Shown here: in pieces, positions 44,356 to 53,590 of the stretch
How the letters are laid out: every line of letters starts with the position of its first letter
Numbering within the stretch: the stretch's first letter is position 1
Assembly: GCF_026626885.1 (NCBI RefSeq)
Contig: NZ_JAPNOA010000006.1
Span: forward strand, 62,001-126,000
DNA from: Parathalassolituus penaei
GTDB lineage: Bacteria; Pseudomonadota; Gammaproteobacteria; Pseudomonadales; Oceanobacteraceae
Direction of reading: 5' to 3'
Length of the DNA stretch: 64,000 nt
Program-made: the position numbers and the translations under genes
The notes under the pieces: generated by a model
The model's database searches: none
The model's input: only the letters and a program-made list of their open reading frames with translations
What the model was told of the DNA's origin: nothing

Positions 44356-44790
44356 TCAGGCTTCGCGCATCACCATCACGCTGCACTGGGCGTGACGAAC
44401 AACACGTTCAGCGTTGGAACCTACGAAGTAACTGCCGAGGCCAGGCTTGCTGGCCATCATCACAATCACATCAGAATCTCCGCGTTTTGACTCTTCCAGA
44501 ATCTTTTCATGCACGGTGCCAAAACGGACATGATGACGATAATGCAAAGTCTCAGGCATGTAGTTGCGCACCAGCGCCAACAACTTGTCTTTTTCATCAC
44601 GTCGACGCTTATTTTTGAAATCCTCGTCCAGCAACGGGCTGCCAGCCTTGTGAATCAGGCTGTCATCCACATACAGAAAATCAAAATCTGCATGTGGACT
44701 GTCGTTGGTCAGCTGGCGAGCGGTTTCAATCAGCTTTGGCAACTGCTCCGGGTGACTGAGGTCAACCGGGATCAACACATGGTAGAACAT
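44356..44790 (-). CDS. Universal stress protein, UspA family, in TRAP operon (TeaD-like)
   Basis: 144 aa. USP fold: MFYHVLIPVDLSHPEQLPKLIETA, DFDFLYVDD, and the nucleotide-binding end SDVIVMMASKPGLGSYFVGSNAERVVRHAQCSVMVMRE (the G-x2-G-x9-GS region). AGGAG for this gene lies in the last codons of dctM, 5 nt apart, so the two are one operon. In Halomonas, TeaD, a UspA protein at the end of the ectoine TRAP operon teaABC, regulates the transporter. The gene order here is the same. Confidence 0.9.
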   Translation of the reverse strand: MFYHVLIPVDLSHPEQLPKLIETARQLTNDSPHADFDFLYVDDSLIHKAGSPLLDEDFKNKRRRDEKDKLLALVRNYMPETLHYRHHVRFGTVHEKILEESKRGDSDVIVMMASKPGLGSYFVGSNAERVVRHAQCSVMVMREA

Positions 44791-44795
44791 GGCAA

Positions 44796-46124
44796 TTACT
44801 CCTGACCCATTACCGTATTAGGCAACCAGAGAATGATGTCCGGGAAGACCATACAGGTGATCAGAACCACCAGGTTGATCATGATGAACGGTGTTACCGA
44901 ACGGTAAATCTCGCCCATTCCCACGTCGGATGGCGCCACCCCTTTCAGATAGAACAGAGCAAAGCCATAAGGAGGTGTCTGCACCGCTATGAGGATGTTG
45001 ACGATCATCAGAACACCGAACCAGATCGGGTCATAACCCAGAGACACGGCAATCGGTGTAAACAGCGGCGCACACATCAGAACGATGATGAATTCGTCGA
45101 TGATAAAGCCCAGCAACAGCATGATGACCTGGAACATGATGATGATCATGATCGGAGGCAGATCCAGCGTACTGGTGAAGTCAGACACCATGGTCTGCAC
45201 GCCCATCAGCAGGTGGAAGTTACTGAACAGGGATGCACCCATGATGATCCACATGGCCACACTCACCAGAATACCGGTTTGCACACCCGCCATACGGAAC
45301 ATGTCGAGCTTGAAGCGCTTGAACACAATCGCCAGCAGCACAGCACCGACCACACCCAGAGCACCCGACTCGGTTGGGGTCGCAACACCGGTGATGATGG
45401 AACCCAGTACCACCAGAATCAGCAGCAGGGACAACACGCCGTCACGGGCGATACGCATTTTCTGCGCCACTGGCAGATTGCGGTTGGCTTCGTCTTCAGC
45501 GGTCTTCGGAGCACGAGCAGGGTTCAGCCAGCAGCTGATGGCCACATAGGAAACCAGCAGCACGATGGTCAGCAAGGCTGGCATCATGGCACCCAGGAAC
45601 ATACGACCAACGGAGTTCTGGGTAGAGGCCGCAAACATGATCATCGGAATGCTTGGTGGAATCAGGATACCCAGAGCACCACCGGCCATGATCACACCCA
45701 TCGCCATACGACGGTCATAACCACGCTCAAGCATTGGACGCAGGGCAATGGAGCCGGAGGTCATGATACCGGCACCAATAATCCCCACCATCGCACCAAT
45801 CATGGAGCACACACCAATCACACTGATCGCCAGAGAACCACGAACACGGCCAATCAGCATCTGGCTGGCGTTGAACATGGCATCACCGATACCGGATTTG
45901 GTCAGCAGCTGGCCCATGTAGATGTACAGTGGAATCGCCAACAGGATAAAACTGTTAAACGTGGCTTCAATCGTGGTTGGAATCAGGTTAAAGATACCGT
46001 CATCCCAAACAAAATACCCAACCGCCATGGCGATACCGGCAAGGGCCAGACCAACCTGGGCGCCAAGGGCAAAAAACGTCAGGATAAAGCCCAGCAGGAC
46101 CAGGGTCAGCAGCTCAATTCCCAT
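44796..46124 (-). CDS. dctM: TRAP transporter large permease, DctM type
   Basis: 442 aa with about 12 helices. Family motifs GILIPPSIPMIMFAAST and the C-terminal PPYGFALFYLKGVAP are standard for DctM. It forms the Na+-driven permease with DctQ. The start overlaps the end of dctQ by 11 bp (ATG at 46124; the ATG at 46133 is possible). The substrate is unknown. Confidence 0.93.
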   Translation of the reverse strand: MGIELLTLVLLGFILTFFALGAQVGLALAGIAMAVGYFVWDDGIFNLIPTTIEATFNSFILLAIPLYIYMGQLLTKSGIGDAMFNASQMLIGRVRGSLAISVIGVCSMIGAMVGIIGAGIMTSGSIALRPMLERGYDRRMAMGVIMAGGALGILIPPSIPMIMFAASTQNSVGRMFLGAMMPALLTIVLLVSYVAISCWLNPARAPKTAEDEANRNLPVAQKMRIARDGVLSLLLILVVLGSIITGVATPTESGALGVVGAVLLAIVFKRFKLDMFRMAGVQTGILVSVAMWIIMGASLFSNFHLLMGVQTMVSDFTSTLDLPPIMIIIMFQVIMLLLGFIIDEFIIVLMCAPLFTPIAVSLGYDPIWFGVLMIVNILIAVQTPPYGFALFYLKGVAPSDVGMGEIYRSVTPFIMINLVVLITCMVFPDIILWLPNTVMGQE

Positions 46125-46674
46125 TTTGGTCATCCTCGTCCTGATCGTCATCGCTGGCCATTAATGGCTTGCCAGTGATCAGGTGGTACAGGTTAGCGAT
46201 CAGGTCACGAGTCAGCTGCATAACAAACAGCGAGGCAGCAACCATCATCATGATCCAGAAGTGGAAGACAGGGGCTGCCCACTCACTCTGGGTACGAAAA
46301 TCAAATTCCACAGCTTCGTCGTACTTGCCATAGCTCATCTTCACCACCAGCACCAGGAAGAAAATACCCAATGAACCCGTGATCAGGTCAAATACACGGC
46401 GAGTATTGCCGGAGACCTTCAGGTACAGAATATCCACCGTAATGTGGGCGCGATTCTGTTGTGCCCAGGCACCACCCAGTGCAGCAATATAACCAAACAA
46501 AAAGAGGGCAGTGTCGTAACCCCATATGGTCGGGGCGTTCAGGATGTAGCGTGCAAATACTTCCCAGGCAACCACCACGGTCAGTACTGGCATCAGCACA
46601 GAGGCCGCAAGGCCCGCGCATTTCACCAGCAGGTCACTGCCGCGGCACAATTGTTTCAGAACAGAGGTCAGCAT
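46114..46674 (-). CDS. dctQ: TRAP transporter small permease, DctQ type
   Basis: 186 aa with four helices, WEVFARYILNAPTIWGYDTALFLFGYIAALGGAWA as the DctQ core, and an acidic C-terminal tail. Lies between dctP and dctM on the same strand. Confidence 0.92.
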   Translation of the reverse strand: MLTSVLKQLCRGSDLLVKCAGLAASVLMPVLTVVVAWEVFARYILNAPTIWGYDTALFLFGYIAALGGAWAQQNRAHITVDILYLKVSGNTRRVFDLITGSLGIFFLVLVVKMSYGKYDEAVEFDFRTQSEWAAPVFHFWIMMMVAASLFVMQLTRDLIANLYHLITGKPLMASDDDQDEDDQNGN

Positions 46675-46745
46675 CTTGTTATTTCCGGGTAAAAAAATGT
46701 CCGGTAGCAGCCAGCCCTGGCCACTACCGGACAGGATGCGTCAGA

Positions 46746-47774
46746 TCAGGAGTTCTTCTTCAGAATCTCGATCAGCTGCTTGCTGTACTTGTCCTGAGCA
46801 GCGTATTCGTCGAACAGACCTTCACCGGCTTTTTTCCAGGCAGCCTTGTCAGCTTCGCTAGGTTCTGGAGACCACTGCAGGCCTTTGGCTTGCATTTCGG
46901 CCAGAGCTTCAGCTTCCCACTTCTTGGAGTTTTCCAGCTGTTCCTTGGCGTGAATTTCAGTGGCTTTGCGAACGTCAGCTTGCAGGTCTTCTGGCAGTTT
47001 CTTCCAGGCGTTGCGGTTTACAACGATTGGCAGAACCTGAGCACCAGCCAGTGGCAGACGGTACATGTACTTGGCAACTTCAACGTGGTTACCATCGCGG
47101 TGGTCGATCATGTTGGAACCGATAGAACCGTCGATTACACCAGTAGCCAGAGAGGTGTAGATTTCAGACCAGGCCAGAGACACTGGAGAAGCACCCAGGT
47201 TACGCAGGAACTTGCCGTATGCGCCTGGAGCACGAATCTTCATACCTTTGAAGTCTTCGATAGAGTTGATTGGCTTTTTGGTGATGATGTACACCGGTGG
47301 CTGAATGTACGGTTCCAGCCATACCATGCCCTGAGAGCCGTAAGCCTGGGTCAGGATCTTGTCCCAGCCCTTGTTGTGGAACAGGTCGTACAGTTTGTCG
47401 GTATCAGCAGTGCCACCTGGCAGACCGATTTCAACGATACCGGCAGGCAGTTCACCAGCGTGCATGGACTGGAATGGAGCGCCCATGGTGATCAGGCCAG
47501 ATTTCACTGCACCCAGCAGACCTTCAGTACCAACACCTTCACCAGAGTACAGAACCTGTACCTTGATCTTGCCATCGGTCAGCTGTTCGATGTTTTTCGC
47601 GAGGTTCTCGTACAGTTCACCGAATGCGGTACCACGACCGTACAGGTTGCTGAAGCGCCAGTTGTATTCCGCATCAGCTGCCTGAGCCATGGAAGGCAGC
47701 ATGCCGGCCGCAACCGAGAGAGCCATGGCACCACCGGCCACCAGCGCACGAGCGCGTTTCACAAACTTCATCAT
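46746..47774 (-). CDS. dctP: TRAP transporter substrate-binding protein, DctP family
   Basis: 342 aa periplasmic binding protein with signal peptide ending SMAQA-AD. DctP-type features: FSNLYGRGTAFGELYENLAKNIEQLTDGKIKVQVLYSGE, INSIEDFKGMKIRAPG and the conserved Arg in RAPG that binds a carboxylate. The ligand is likely an organic acid but cannot be specified; it does not look like the ectoine-binding TeaA. First gene of the operon, divergent from the LysR gene. Confidence 0.93.
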   Translation of the reverse strand: MMKFVKRARALVAGGAMALSVAAGMLPSMAQAADAEYNWRFSNLYGRGTAFGELYENLAKNIEQLTDGKIKVQVLYSGEGVGTEGLLGAVKSGLITMGAPFQSMHAGELPAGIVEIGLPGGTADTDKLYDLFHNKGWDKILTQAYGSQGMVWLEPYIQPPVYIITKKPINSIEDFKGMKIRAPGAYGKFLRNLGASPVSLAWSEIYTSLATGVIDGSIGSNMIDHRDGNHVEVAKYMYRLPLAGAQVLPIVVNRNAWKKLPEDLQADVRKATEIHAKEQLENSKKWEAEALAEMQAKGLQWSPEPSEADKAAWKKAGEGLFDEYAAQDKYSKQLIEILKKNS

Positions 47775-48024
47775 AACGATAATCCTGTTCTATTTTTCTG
47801 TCGTTAATTAGTAGGCAAGTTCAATCACAGATCCTGGCAGTACAGCTCTCCGTCACCGGATACCTGCTCACAGGATTGGATATTTTCAAAGAGCGATCAT
47901 CGGATAAATCAAGGGGCGTCTAAGTAAAGGTTGACGAACCCTAACGCAAGGTGCAATTTACCATCGGCACAGCAATTGCTGGAGTTGCCTCAAACCACCA
48001 TATCGCACCCTTTTGAAGCACAAC

Positions 48025-48966
48025 ATGTCAAAAAAATATTCATTAGGCCAACTGGGCGACTACGAAATCAAACAACTGAAGGTATTCAAGGCGGTTGTTG
48101 AGTGCGGCGGATTCAGTGCTGCCGAGACCCAATTGAATATCAGCCGACCGACCATCAGTATTCATATCGCCAACCTTGAAGCCCGCCTCAACCTGACGCT
48201 TTGCAAGCGCGGCCGCGGTGGCTTTGCACTTACCGATGAAGGCAAGGTTATTTACCAGCAGACCCAGCAATTACTGGATGCGCTGGAAGGTTTCCGCAAT
48301 ACCATCAACAACCTCAGCTCGCAGCCATCCGGCAAATTACGGGTTGGCATGAGCGACACCTTTGCCATCGATCCGCGCGGAAAATTTCCGGAAATTATTC
48401 GGGCATATGGTCAGGAAGCGCCAGATGTTGAGCTGACCGTCGACGTTGAACATATGGTCGATATGGAGCGCCGGGTGCTCAACGATGAGCTGGACATCGC
48501 CTTCATCCCGTACCACAGAAAGCTGGAAGGCATTGATTATATTCATCTTTTTAGTGACCGTTGCTATTTTTACACCGGTCGGAAAAATCCGCTGTTCGAT
48601 ATGCCGGAAAGTCGTCTCGACGACTCGGTCATTAACAGCACGCCAGTAGTTCATGCTGGCCTGAAACCACACGAAGAGGTATACCAGCAAATATCCCGGA
48701 TGAACCTCACAGCAATCTCCTACCACTACGAAACCCGTATTGCTCTAATACTTTCCGGTCTGTATTCGTCGTTTCTGCCAGAGAGTATCGCACTTCCGTA
48801 TGTACAACGTGGTGAGCTCAAGGCCATAGCGCCGTCGTCCCGTTATTACACACTGGGAGCCGCCGCCATCAGTAAAAAAAGCGCACAACCAAACCGCGCG
48901 CGCTCACTGTTTTTACAGACAGTTCTTGATATTCACTGCCAGGCTGGTCGCAACGCGCCATATTAA
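48025..48966 (+). CDS. LysR-family transcriptional regulator
   Basis: 313 aa. N-terminal winged helix YEIKQLKVFKAVVECGGFSAAETQLNISRPTISIHIANLEARLNLTLCKRGRGGFALTDEGK, then an effector-binding domain with IAFIPYHRKLEG. Divergent from dctP with a shared 250-bp control region, so it probably regulates the TRAP operon. The ATG at 48025 is preferred to a TTG 12 nt upstream. The ligand is unknown. Confidence 0.92.
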   Translation: MSKKYSLGQLGDYEIKQLKVFKAVVECGGFSAAETQLNISRPTISIHIANLEARLNLTLCKRGRGGFALTDEGKVIYQQTQQLLDALEGFRNTINNLSSQPSGKLRVGMSDTFAIDPRGKFPEIIRAYGQEAPDVELTVDVEHMVDMERRVLNDELDIAFIPYHRKLEGIDYIHLFSDRCYFYTGRKNPLFDMPESRLDDSVINSTPVVHAGLKPHEEVYQQISRMNLTAISYHYETRIALILSGLYSSFLPESIALPYVQRGELKAIAPSSRYYTLGAAAISKKSAQPNRARSLFLQTVLDIHCQAGRNAPY

Positions 48967-49293
48967 GTAATTCCACTAATCAGGCTGCACCGGAAAAGTG
49001 CCGGTGTAGCCGCACCAAACCATTCACAACGCCCCTCAAAAGTATTTTTGCGCCCCATAAGTTGGCATAAATTACCCTGTCCTCGACGTTTGTCAGACGT
49101 ACGTATCTGTAGCCAAACCTGACATTCTTAGGTTGGAGATTCCAACCTTTCAGGCCAAACAGCAACACCCTGTGCCAAACACACCAACAATCTGAACACC
49201 CGTTTCATTTCATTTCTGTCATTTCTGTTAACAGGTCTGCAATTATTGCAGAACAGATGTTGTTTTTATTCGCAATAAGAATAGACTGCACAA
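48967..49293. other. Intergenic region with an 8-bp palindrome
   Basis: Holds a perfect inverted repeat AGGTTGGA-gat-TCCAACCT at 49130-49148, about 180 bp before the binding-protein gene. No gene seen. Possible regulator operator; see the related half-sites upstream of the porin gene. Confidence 0.45.
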
Positions 49294-49313
49294 ATAGTAA
49301 TAATTCTCATTTG
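49294..49313 (+). promoter_or_regulatory. Fur-like site before the type I binding protein gene
   Basis: Read on the minus strand, CAAATGAGAATTATTACTAT resembles the Fur pattern AATGAGAATTATTATC. It ends 16 bp before the start codon. Pattern-based only. Confidence 0.5.
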
Positions 49314-49328
49314 CTACGGATAAACCTG

Positions 49329-50600
49329 ATGTTCTTGAGTGCTACAAAACGACACCCCATTCTGACAGCTGTTCTGCTGGTCTCCTCCTGCCTGACAAGC
49401 AATACCACGCTGGCTGCCGACAGTATCAAGCTCGGACTACTGCACCCGACAACCGGCCGTTACAAGGCCGAGGGGTATGAACAGGCACAAGGCGCCTTGT
49501 TGGCGGTCGAAGAAATAAACCAGTCTGGTGGACTGCTGGGCAAACCACTGGAACTCCTGATGGCTGATACAGCATCCAAAGTCGAACATGCTGCAACCGC
49601 CAGCCATGAGCTGCTGGCACAAGGAGCGGAAGTATTGCTGGGGGGGATTTCCAGCGATGTGGTGATCGAAATTGGCAAAACCGCCGCCGAGCAGCACGTT
49701 CTCTATTTACCAACACTCGGTACGGCCAATGAAATTACAGAAGAGGAAGGCAATCGCCACCTGTTCCGTGAATACATCAGTGCCCGCATGACCGCCCAGG
49801 CATTGGCGTTTTACCTGAACCAGAATATTCAGGATAAAAAGCTGTTTTTTGTGACGGCCGATTACAGCTGGGGCAACTCAACAGAAGCGTCGATCAGAAC
49901 CTTCACTCATACCACCAATACCGCCAGCCATCCCGGAGTCAAAGTCCCTTACCCGCGCCCACGACAGCAGGAATTGCAGAGTGCTCTCGATGCCGCGGCA
50001 GTATCAGCAGCCGACATTCTGGTTCTGGTGCAATTTGGTGAGGACATGGCCACTGCGCTGGAGCTGGCCGATAACATGGGTCTGAAAGAACACATGCAGA
50101 TTGTGGTTCCCAATCTGACTGAAAGTATGGCCGCCAGTGCCGGAGCAAGTTTGATGGAAAACGTGGTGGGCACCACACCTTGGACCTGGTCAGTGCCATA
50201 CCAATACGGATACCCGCGCGGCAAAGCTTTTGTTGAAGACTACGTCGAACGCTTTCACCAGTACCCCGGCAGCGTTGCTGCTGCCGCCTACGACAGCATC
50301 TATCAATATCGGGATGCAGCAAGCCGAGCGGGTACCACCAACAGCGACCGCGTAATCAAGGCGCTGGAAAATCACAGCTACAGCCTCCTGAAAGATCCAC
50401 AACAATGGCGAGCCTTCGACCATCAGAACATCCAGTCGGTGTATGTGGTACGAGGCAAACCCCGTGACACCGTCATGCAATCCGAATTGCGCTCCGACTA
50501 TTTTGAAATCCTGCTGAACGTACCGGGCAACAGCACCGCCCGCTCACAGGAGGAATGGACGGAAATCCGCCAACAGGCAGGCAAAGCCAGTCATCTGTAA
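49329..50600 (+). CDS. Orphan type I periplasmic binding protein (branched-chain amino acid/urea-type)
   Basis: 423 aa. Signal peptide ending NTTLAA-DS. The type I fold begins IKLGLLHPTTGRYKAEGYEQAQGALLAVEEINQSGGLLGKPLELL, with GGISSDVVIEI and FFVTADYSWGNS later, typical of UrtA, LivJ and AmiC-like proteins. No permease or ATPase is adjacent, so it may be a sensor partner, serve a remote transporter or work with the porin downstream. A Fur-like site precedes it, hinting at iron control. The ATG at 49329 gives an ordinary signal peptide; upstream frame extension lacks one. Confidence 0.8.
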   Translation: MFLSATKRHPILTAVLLVSSCLTSNTTLAADSIKLGLLHPTTGRYKAEGYEQAQGALLAVEEINQSGGLLGKPLELLMADTASKVEHAATASHELLAQGAEVLLGGISSDVVIEIGKTAAEQHVLYLPTLGTANEITEEEGNRHLFREYISARMTAQALAFYLNQNIQDKKLFFVTADYSWGNSTEASIRTFTHTTNTASHPGVKVPYPRPRQQELQSALDAAAVSAADILVLVQFGEDMATALELADNMGLKEHMQIVVPNLTESMAASAGASLMENVVGTTPWTWSVPYQYGYPRGKAFVEDYVERFHQYPGSVAAAAYDSIYQYRDAASRAGTTNSDRVIKALENHSYSLLKDPQQWRAFDHQNIQSVYVVRGKPRDTVMQSELRSDYFEILLNVPGNSTARSQEEWTEIRQQAGKASHL

Positions 50601-50932
50601 AGGCGACCGAAACCGGCTGGATATAGACATGGAATAGCGGAAAAAACAGGAAAGGTGACTGACCGGCACGAGTGCCGGTCAGTCGTATTGGTTTTCAGAC
50701 CCGAATCTCAAGCGAAAGAGACCTTCACAGTCAAAAAAGAGGGCCAAGGACCCTCAAATACGTTGGGCTGGTGAGAGCTGGTCAACGTAACCGTGAAGAA
50801 AAAACGTCGGCTAGCCGACGTAGAAGAAAAGACACACCCCGCGATGTGCCCGAGCGAAAACCAATTCGCAACCATCACCCGAGAGCCCAGGCAACAGCGT
50901 CGGCGGTGGAGTGACCCACCGCCTGATCAACA
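50601..50932. other. Hairpin-rich intergenic region
   Basis: Four stem-loops in 270 bp: GACTGACCGGC/GCCGGTCAGTC (50657-50684), GAGGG/CCCTC (50739-50755), the 18-bp perfect palindrome ACGTCGGCTAGCCGACGT (50804-50821), and GGCGGTGG/CCACCGCC (50902-50923). The first could terminate the binding-protein gene and the last the porin gene. An 80-codon open frame here is Arg-rich and unconvincing. Confidence 0.55.
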
Positions 50933-51862
50933 TTAGAAGTCGACTTTCAGACCAACACCGTAAGCCAGAACGTCTTCATCAGCTACGTTGTCCAGTTCCA
51001 TGTTGGTGTAGACGGTAGTGCCTTTACCCAAACCGCTGCGCAGTTCCAGGTTGAAGCCAGTGTCATCGTCAGCATTGTCCATGTTGTAGTGAGTCAGGAC
51101 CACAGTCTGATCTGGGGCGAAGTTCCAAGATGCACCCAGTTCGTATGGGTAAGAAGCTTCGGCACCAGCCAGGTCAGTCTTGTAGCTCTGAGCCAGAGCA
51201 ACCAGAGTAACGGTATCAATGGTGTAAGCAGCAGACAGTGCCTGAATATCAGCCAGAGACTGGTCAGCAGCACGATCCAGACCAACTGCCAAGGTCAGAG
51301 CACCAGCAGTATACTTGGCAGCCAACTGGAAGTGATCAGTGTCTTCTCCGCTGTCAACATCGGCGTCAGACAGTACAGAAGCACCGAATTGCAGACCGTT
51401 CATTACTGGAGAAACGTAAGCAATGGAGCTGTCGTTACGCCAGTTGAAATCCTGAGTTTCACCAGTGCTGTTGATAGTCAGGTCAGTAACGTTGGAAACC
51501 ATGCTGTACAGAGTGGACCACTGTTGACCAGCAGTAACCTGACCAAAATCACCAGTCAGACCTACGTAAGCCAGACGACCGTCCAGACCGAAGGAACCTT
51601 CGTTCTGGCTCTTGTTGGAATCAGTGCCGTTGTCACGACCAACAAACGCTTCAACCTGGTAAACCGCTTTAACGTTTTCCAGAGCAGTGTCCAGAGAGCC
51701 TTTCAGACCGATACGGGAAGCATCGTTGGAAATATCCGCATCAGCAGCATCACCAGCGCTGGCATAAATACGAATGGAGCCGTAAACAGTTGCTGAGGTA
51801 TCTGCGATGGCAGGAACCGCACTCAGAGCCGCCATGGCCAACAGCAAACCTGACTTTTTCAT
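50933..51862 (-). CDS. Gram-negative general porin
   Basis: 309 aa. Signal peptide ends PAIA-DTSATVYGSIRIYA, a classic porin opening. About 16 amphipathic beta strands follow, rich in Gly, Tyr and acidic residues; the protein ends LKVDF with C-terminal Phe, the outer-membrane insertion signal. A PEFG-type loop 3 constriction is not obvious. The gene stands alone with a 500-bp upstream region. Confidence 0.9.
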   Translation of the reverse strand: MKKSGLLLAMAALSAVPAIADTSATVYGSIRIYASAGDAADADISNDASRIGLKGSLDTALENVKAVYQVEAFVGRDNGTDSNKSQNEGSFGLDGRLAYVGLTGDFGQVTAGQQWSTLYSMVSNVTDLTINSTGETQDFNWRNDSSIAYVSPVMNGLQFGASVLSDADVDSGEDTDHFQLAAKYTAGALTLAVGLDRAADQSLADIQALSAAYTIDTVTLVALAQSYKTDLAGAEASYPYELGASWNFAPDQTVVLTHYNMDNADDDTGFNLELRSGLGKGTTVYTNMELDNVADEDVLAYGVGLKVDF

Positions 51863-52367
51863 AATCTCTCCTCACTTTTACGGGTTGTGAAAACACAAGC
51901 CCGCCAGGCTGGATGCCTGACTAGTTTTTATCGCGTTTGTGTAAAAATCGTCCTGACCGGATGTTTGCTCACAATACATCATCCGATTGTCGATCACGAA
52001 TCAAAACAGTTACCGTAACCGGGTAAAGCTGTTGATTTTCCGTAATTTTTTGGCAAACAACGTAACAGAGGATCAGCGATGCCTGCCATGGACGCGGCCA
52101 TCGTTCCAAAAGCCAGAAAGGGGATAAATGCAGCAAAATCTACGTGAAGGTTGAAACAATCCAACCTTAACGATCATTAAATGAACCTGAAAATTACGTC
52201 AAAAAAGTACAAGAGGCGCATACCACAAGGCTTGCCGGGGAGAAATTGTGGTCAACCAGACGTTAGTAGCCCCACCCTCTCGTTGCGACAAGGACCGGAG
52301 CTAAAAACGACGTAGCTGACAATAATCAAGAAAGCATCACATCATTCAAAGACGCCTCACCCACTGT
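51863..52367. other. Long leader/intergenic region upstream of the porin gene
   Basis: 505 bp, AT-rich, with no gene. It contains an inverted repeat AAGGTTG (52147-52153) and CAACCTT (52162-52168), the same half-sites as in the palindrome before the binding-protein gene. The porin promoter must lie here; the length suggests complex control. Confidence 0.4.
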
Positions 52368-53573
52368 TTACCAGGCGATTACAAGGTCATCGCGCTGAAT
52401 AGACAACGACTCAGCAGAGCTGGTCAACTCGGCCACCACAAATTGTGGCTGCACCTGCTTGATTACCACCTCGGTTGCCATGTTGGTTAACTCGGTACGA
52501 GGTTCAAGATCAAGGTTATAGAAGGTGCCGGTACGGTAAACCTGAAAACGGTCGCCCGGACGAATACCAGCCACAGCTCCGGCCTCAATATGCAAACGGT
52601 TGCCGCGTGCTGATACGATTCTGGCCATAAAAGGTTGACACCTCAGAACTTCGGTAAGTTCCTCGGTAACACCAGATAACAGACGCTGAACCTCGGCACC
52701 ATAACGAGTGTGCCAGAACGGTTGTGATGCAAACGGAGCTGACTGGTCCTGAGGCAGGTTCCACAAGCCACTGGTCTGGTACTGACGCTGGAACAGCAGC
52801 GCACCACTCAAGCCATCGTGCACAAACAACTCCACAGCAAAGCGACGTTCGGGCGCTGGCTGCTGCATACCCAATACATCACGCCAGTTCACATTTTGTG
52901 GTTGGCCACTTTCCAGCGTCCGGCTTTGACCAGTCAAGCCCAGGTCACGCACCACACCGGAGACGACATATTGCGCCCCCAGACGGGTTGCCAGCGTGAC
53001 GGATGTTGTCAGTCGCTGCTGACTGTTTTCCATTACCGGCGCGGTACGTGGATCAGCGTACAAACGCGAACCGGAAGCATCCAGAGCCTGCACACCAGAG
53101 CCCATATCGCGATTAAGGGCACTGACCAGCACCTGTGGCAAGGCTTGCTCAACATTACCAACCCGTCCAAGAGTCGCCTGATCCTGATCCACCAGTGAAA
53201 AACCAGCAACTGCGATGGTCTTGCGATATTGCTGATGGCTATCGGCACACATGGCTTCGGGGCGCACTTCTGCCACAATCGATACCTGATACCAGTCGCC
53301 ACTGCGGCCTTCCTGCACAATCCGTTTGAGGGCAACACGTGAGCGTCCATCAACCTGCACATGGTCCTGGTCAAGCTGCCCCATATTCAGATGCTGACTG
53401 CTTCGCACCTGCACACCCGCCTGCAGCGCCGCTTGTTGCATGGCATCTTCCAGCGCGGCATCACGCGCCATATTCACTGAACCGTCGACCCAGGCCTGGC
53501 CAGTCACCTGCACTTCCATCGCCTGTACAGAACCCACCAGCAACCCGCAAAAAAGAAGCCACAAGATTTTCAT
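52368..53573 (-). CDS. flgT: Flagellar assembly protein FlgT
   Basis: 401 aa. Signal peptide ending GSVQA-ME. The N-terminal domain has VTGQAWVDGSVNMARDAALEDAMQQAALQAGVQV, the mid domain binds FAVELFVHDGLSG, and the C-terminal SH3-like domain ends in GIRPGDRFQVYR, matching Vibrio FlgT, a periplasmic H-ring component of the sodium-driven flagellar motor. It lies 17 bp downstream of the FlgP-type gene in one operon with a FliA promoter. Confidence 0.88.
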   Translation of the reverse strand: MKILWLLFCGLLVGSVQAMEVQVTGQAWVDGSVNMARDAALEDAMQQAALQAGVQVRSSQHLNMGQLDQDHVQVDGRSRVALKRIVQEGRSGDWYQVSIVAEVRPEAMCADSHQQYRKTIAVAGFSLVDQDQATLGRVGNVEQALPQVLVSALNRDMGSGVQALDASGSRLYADPRTAPVMENSQQRLTTSVTLATRLGAQYVVSGVVRDLGLTGQSRTLESGQPQNVNWRDVLGMQQPAPERRFAVELFVHDGLSGALLFQRQYQTSGLWNLPQDQSAPFASQPFWHTRYGAEVQRLLSGVTEELTEVLRCQPFMARIVSARGNRLHIEAGAVAGIRPGDRFQVYRTGTFYNLDLEPRTELTNMATEVVIKQVQPQFVVAELTSSAESLSIQRDDLVIAW

Positions 53574-53590
53574 AACCGCCCTCTCCTCTT

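Noticed and set aside
45213-46178. 321-codon His/Gln/Thr-rich plus-strand frame opposite dctM
   Set aside because: Low-complexity composition from reading transmembrane-coding DNA in antisense.
46461-47807. 448-codon plus-strand open frame opposite dctP and part of dctQ
   Set aside because: Shadow of the strongly supported TRAP genes.
50672-50914. 80-codon Arg-rich plus-strand open frame downstream of the binding-protein gene
   Set aside because: It spans three hairpins, lacks a ribosome-binding site and has an extreme composition.
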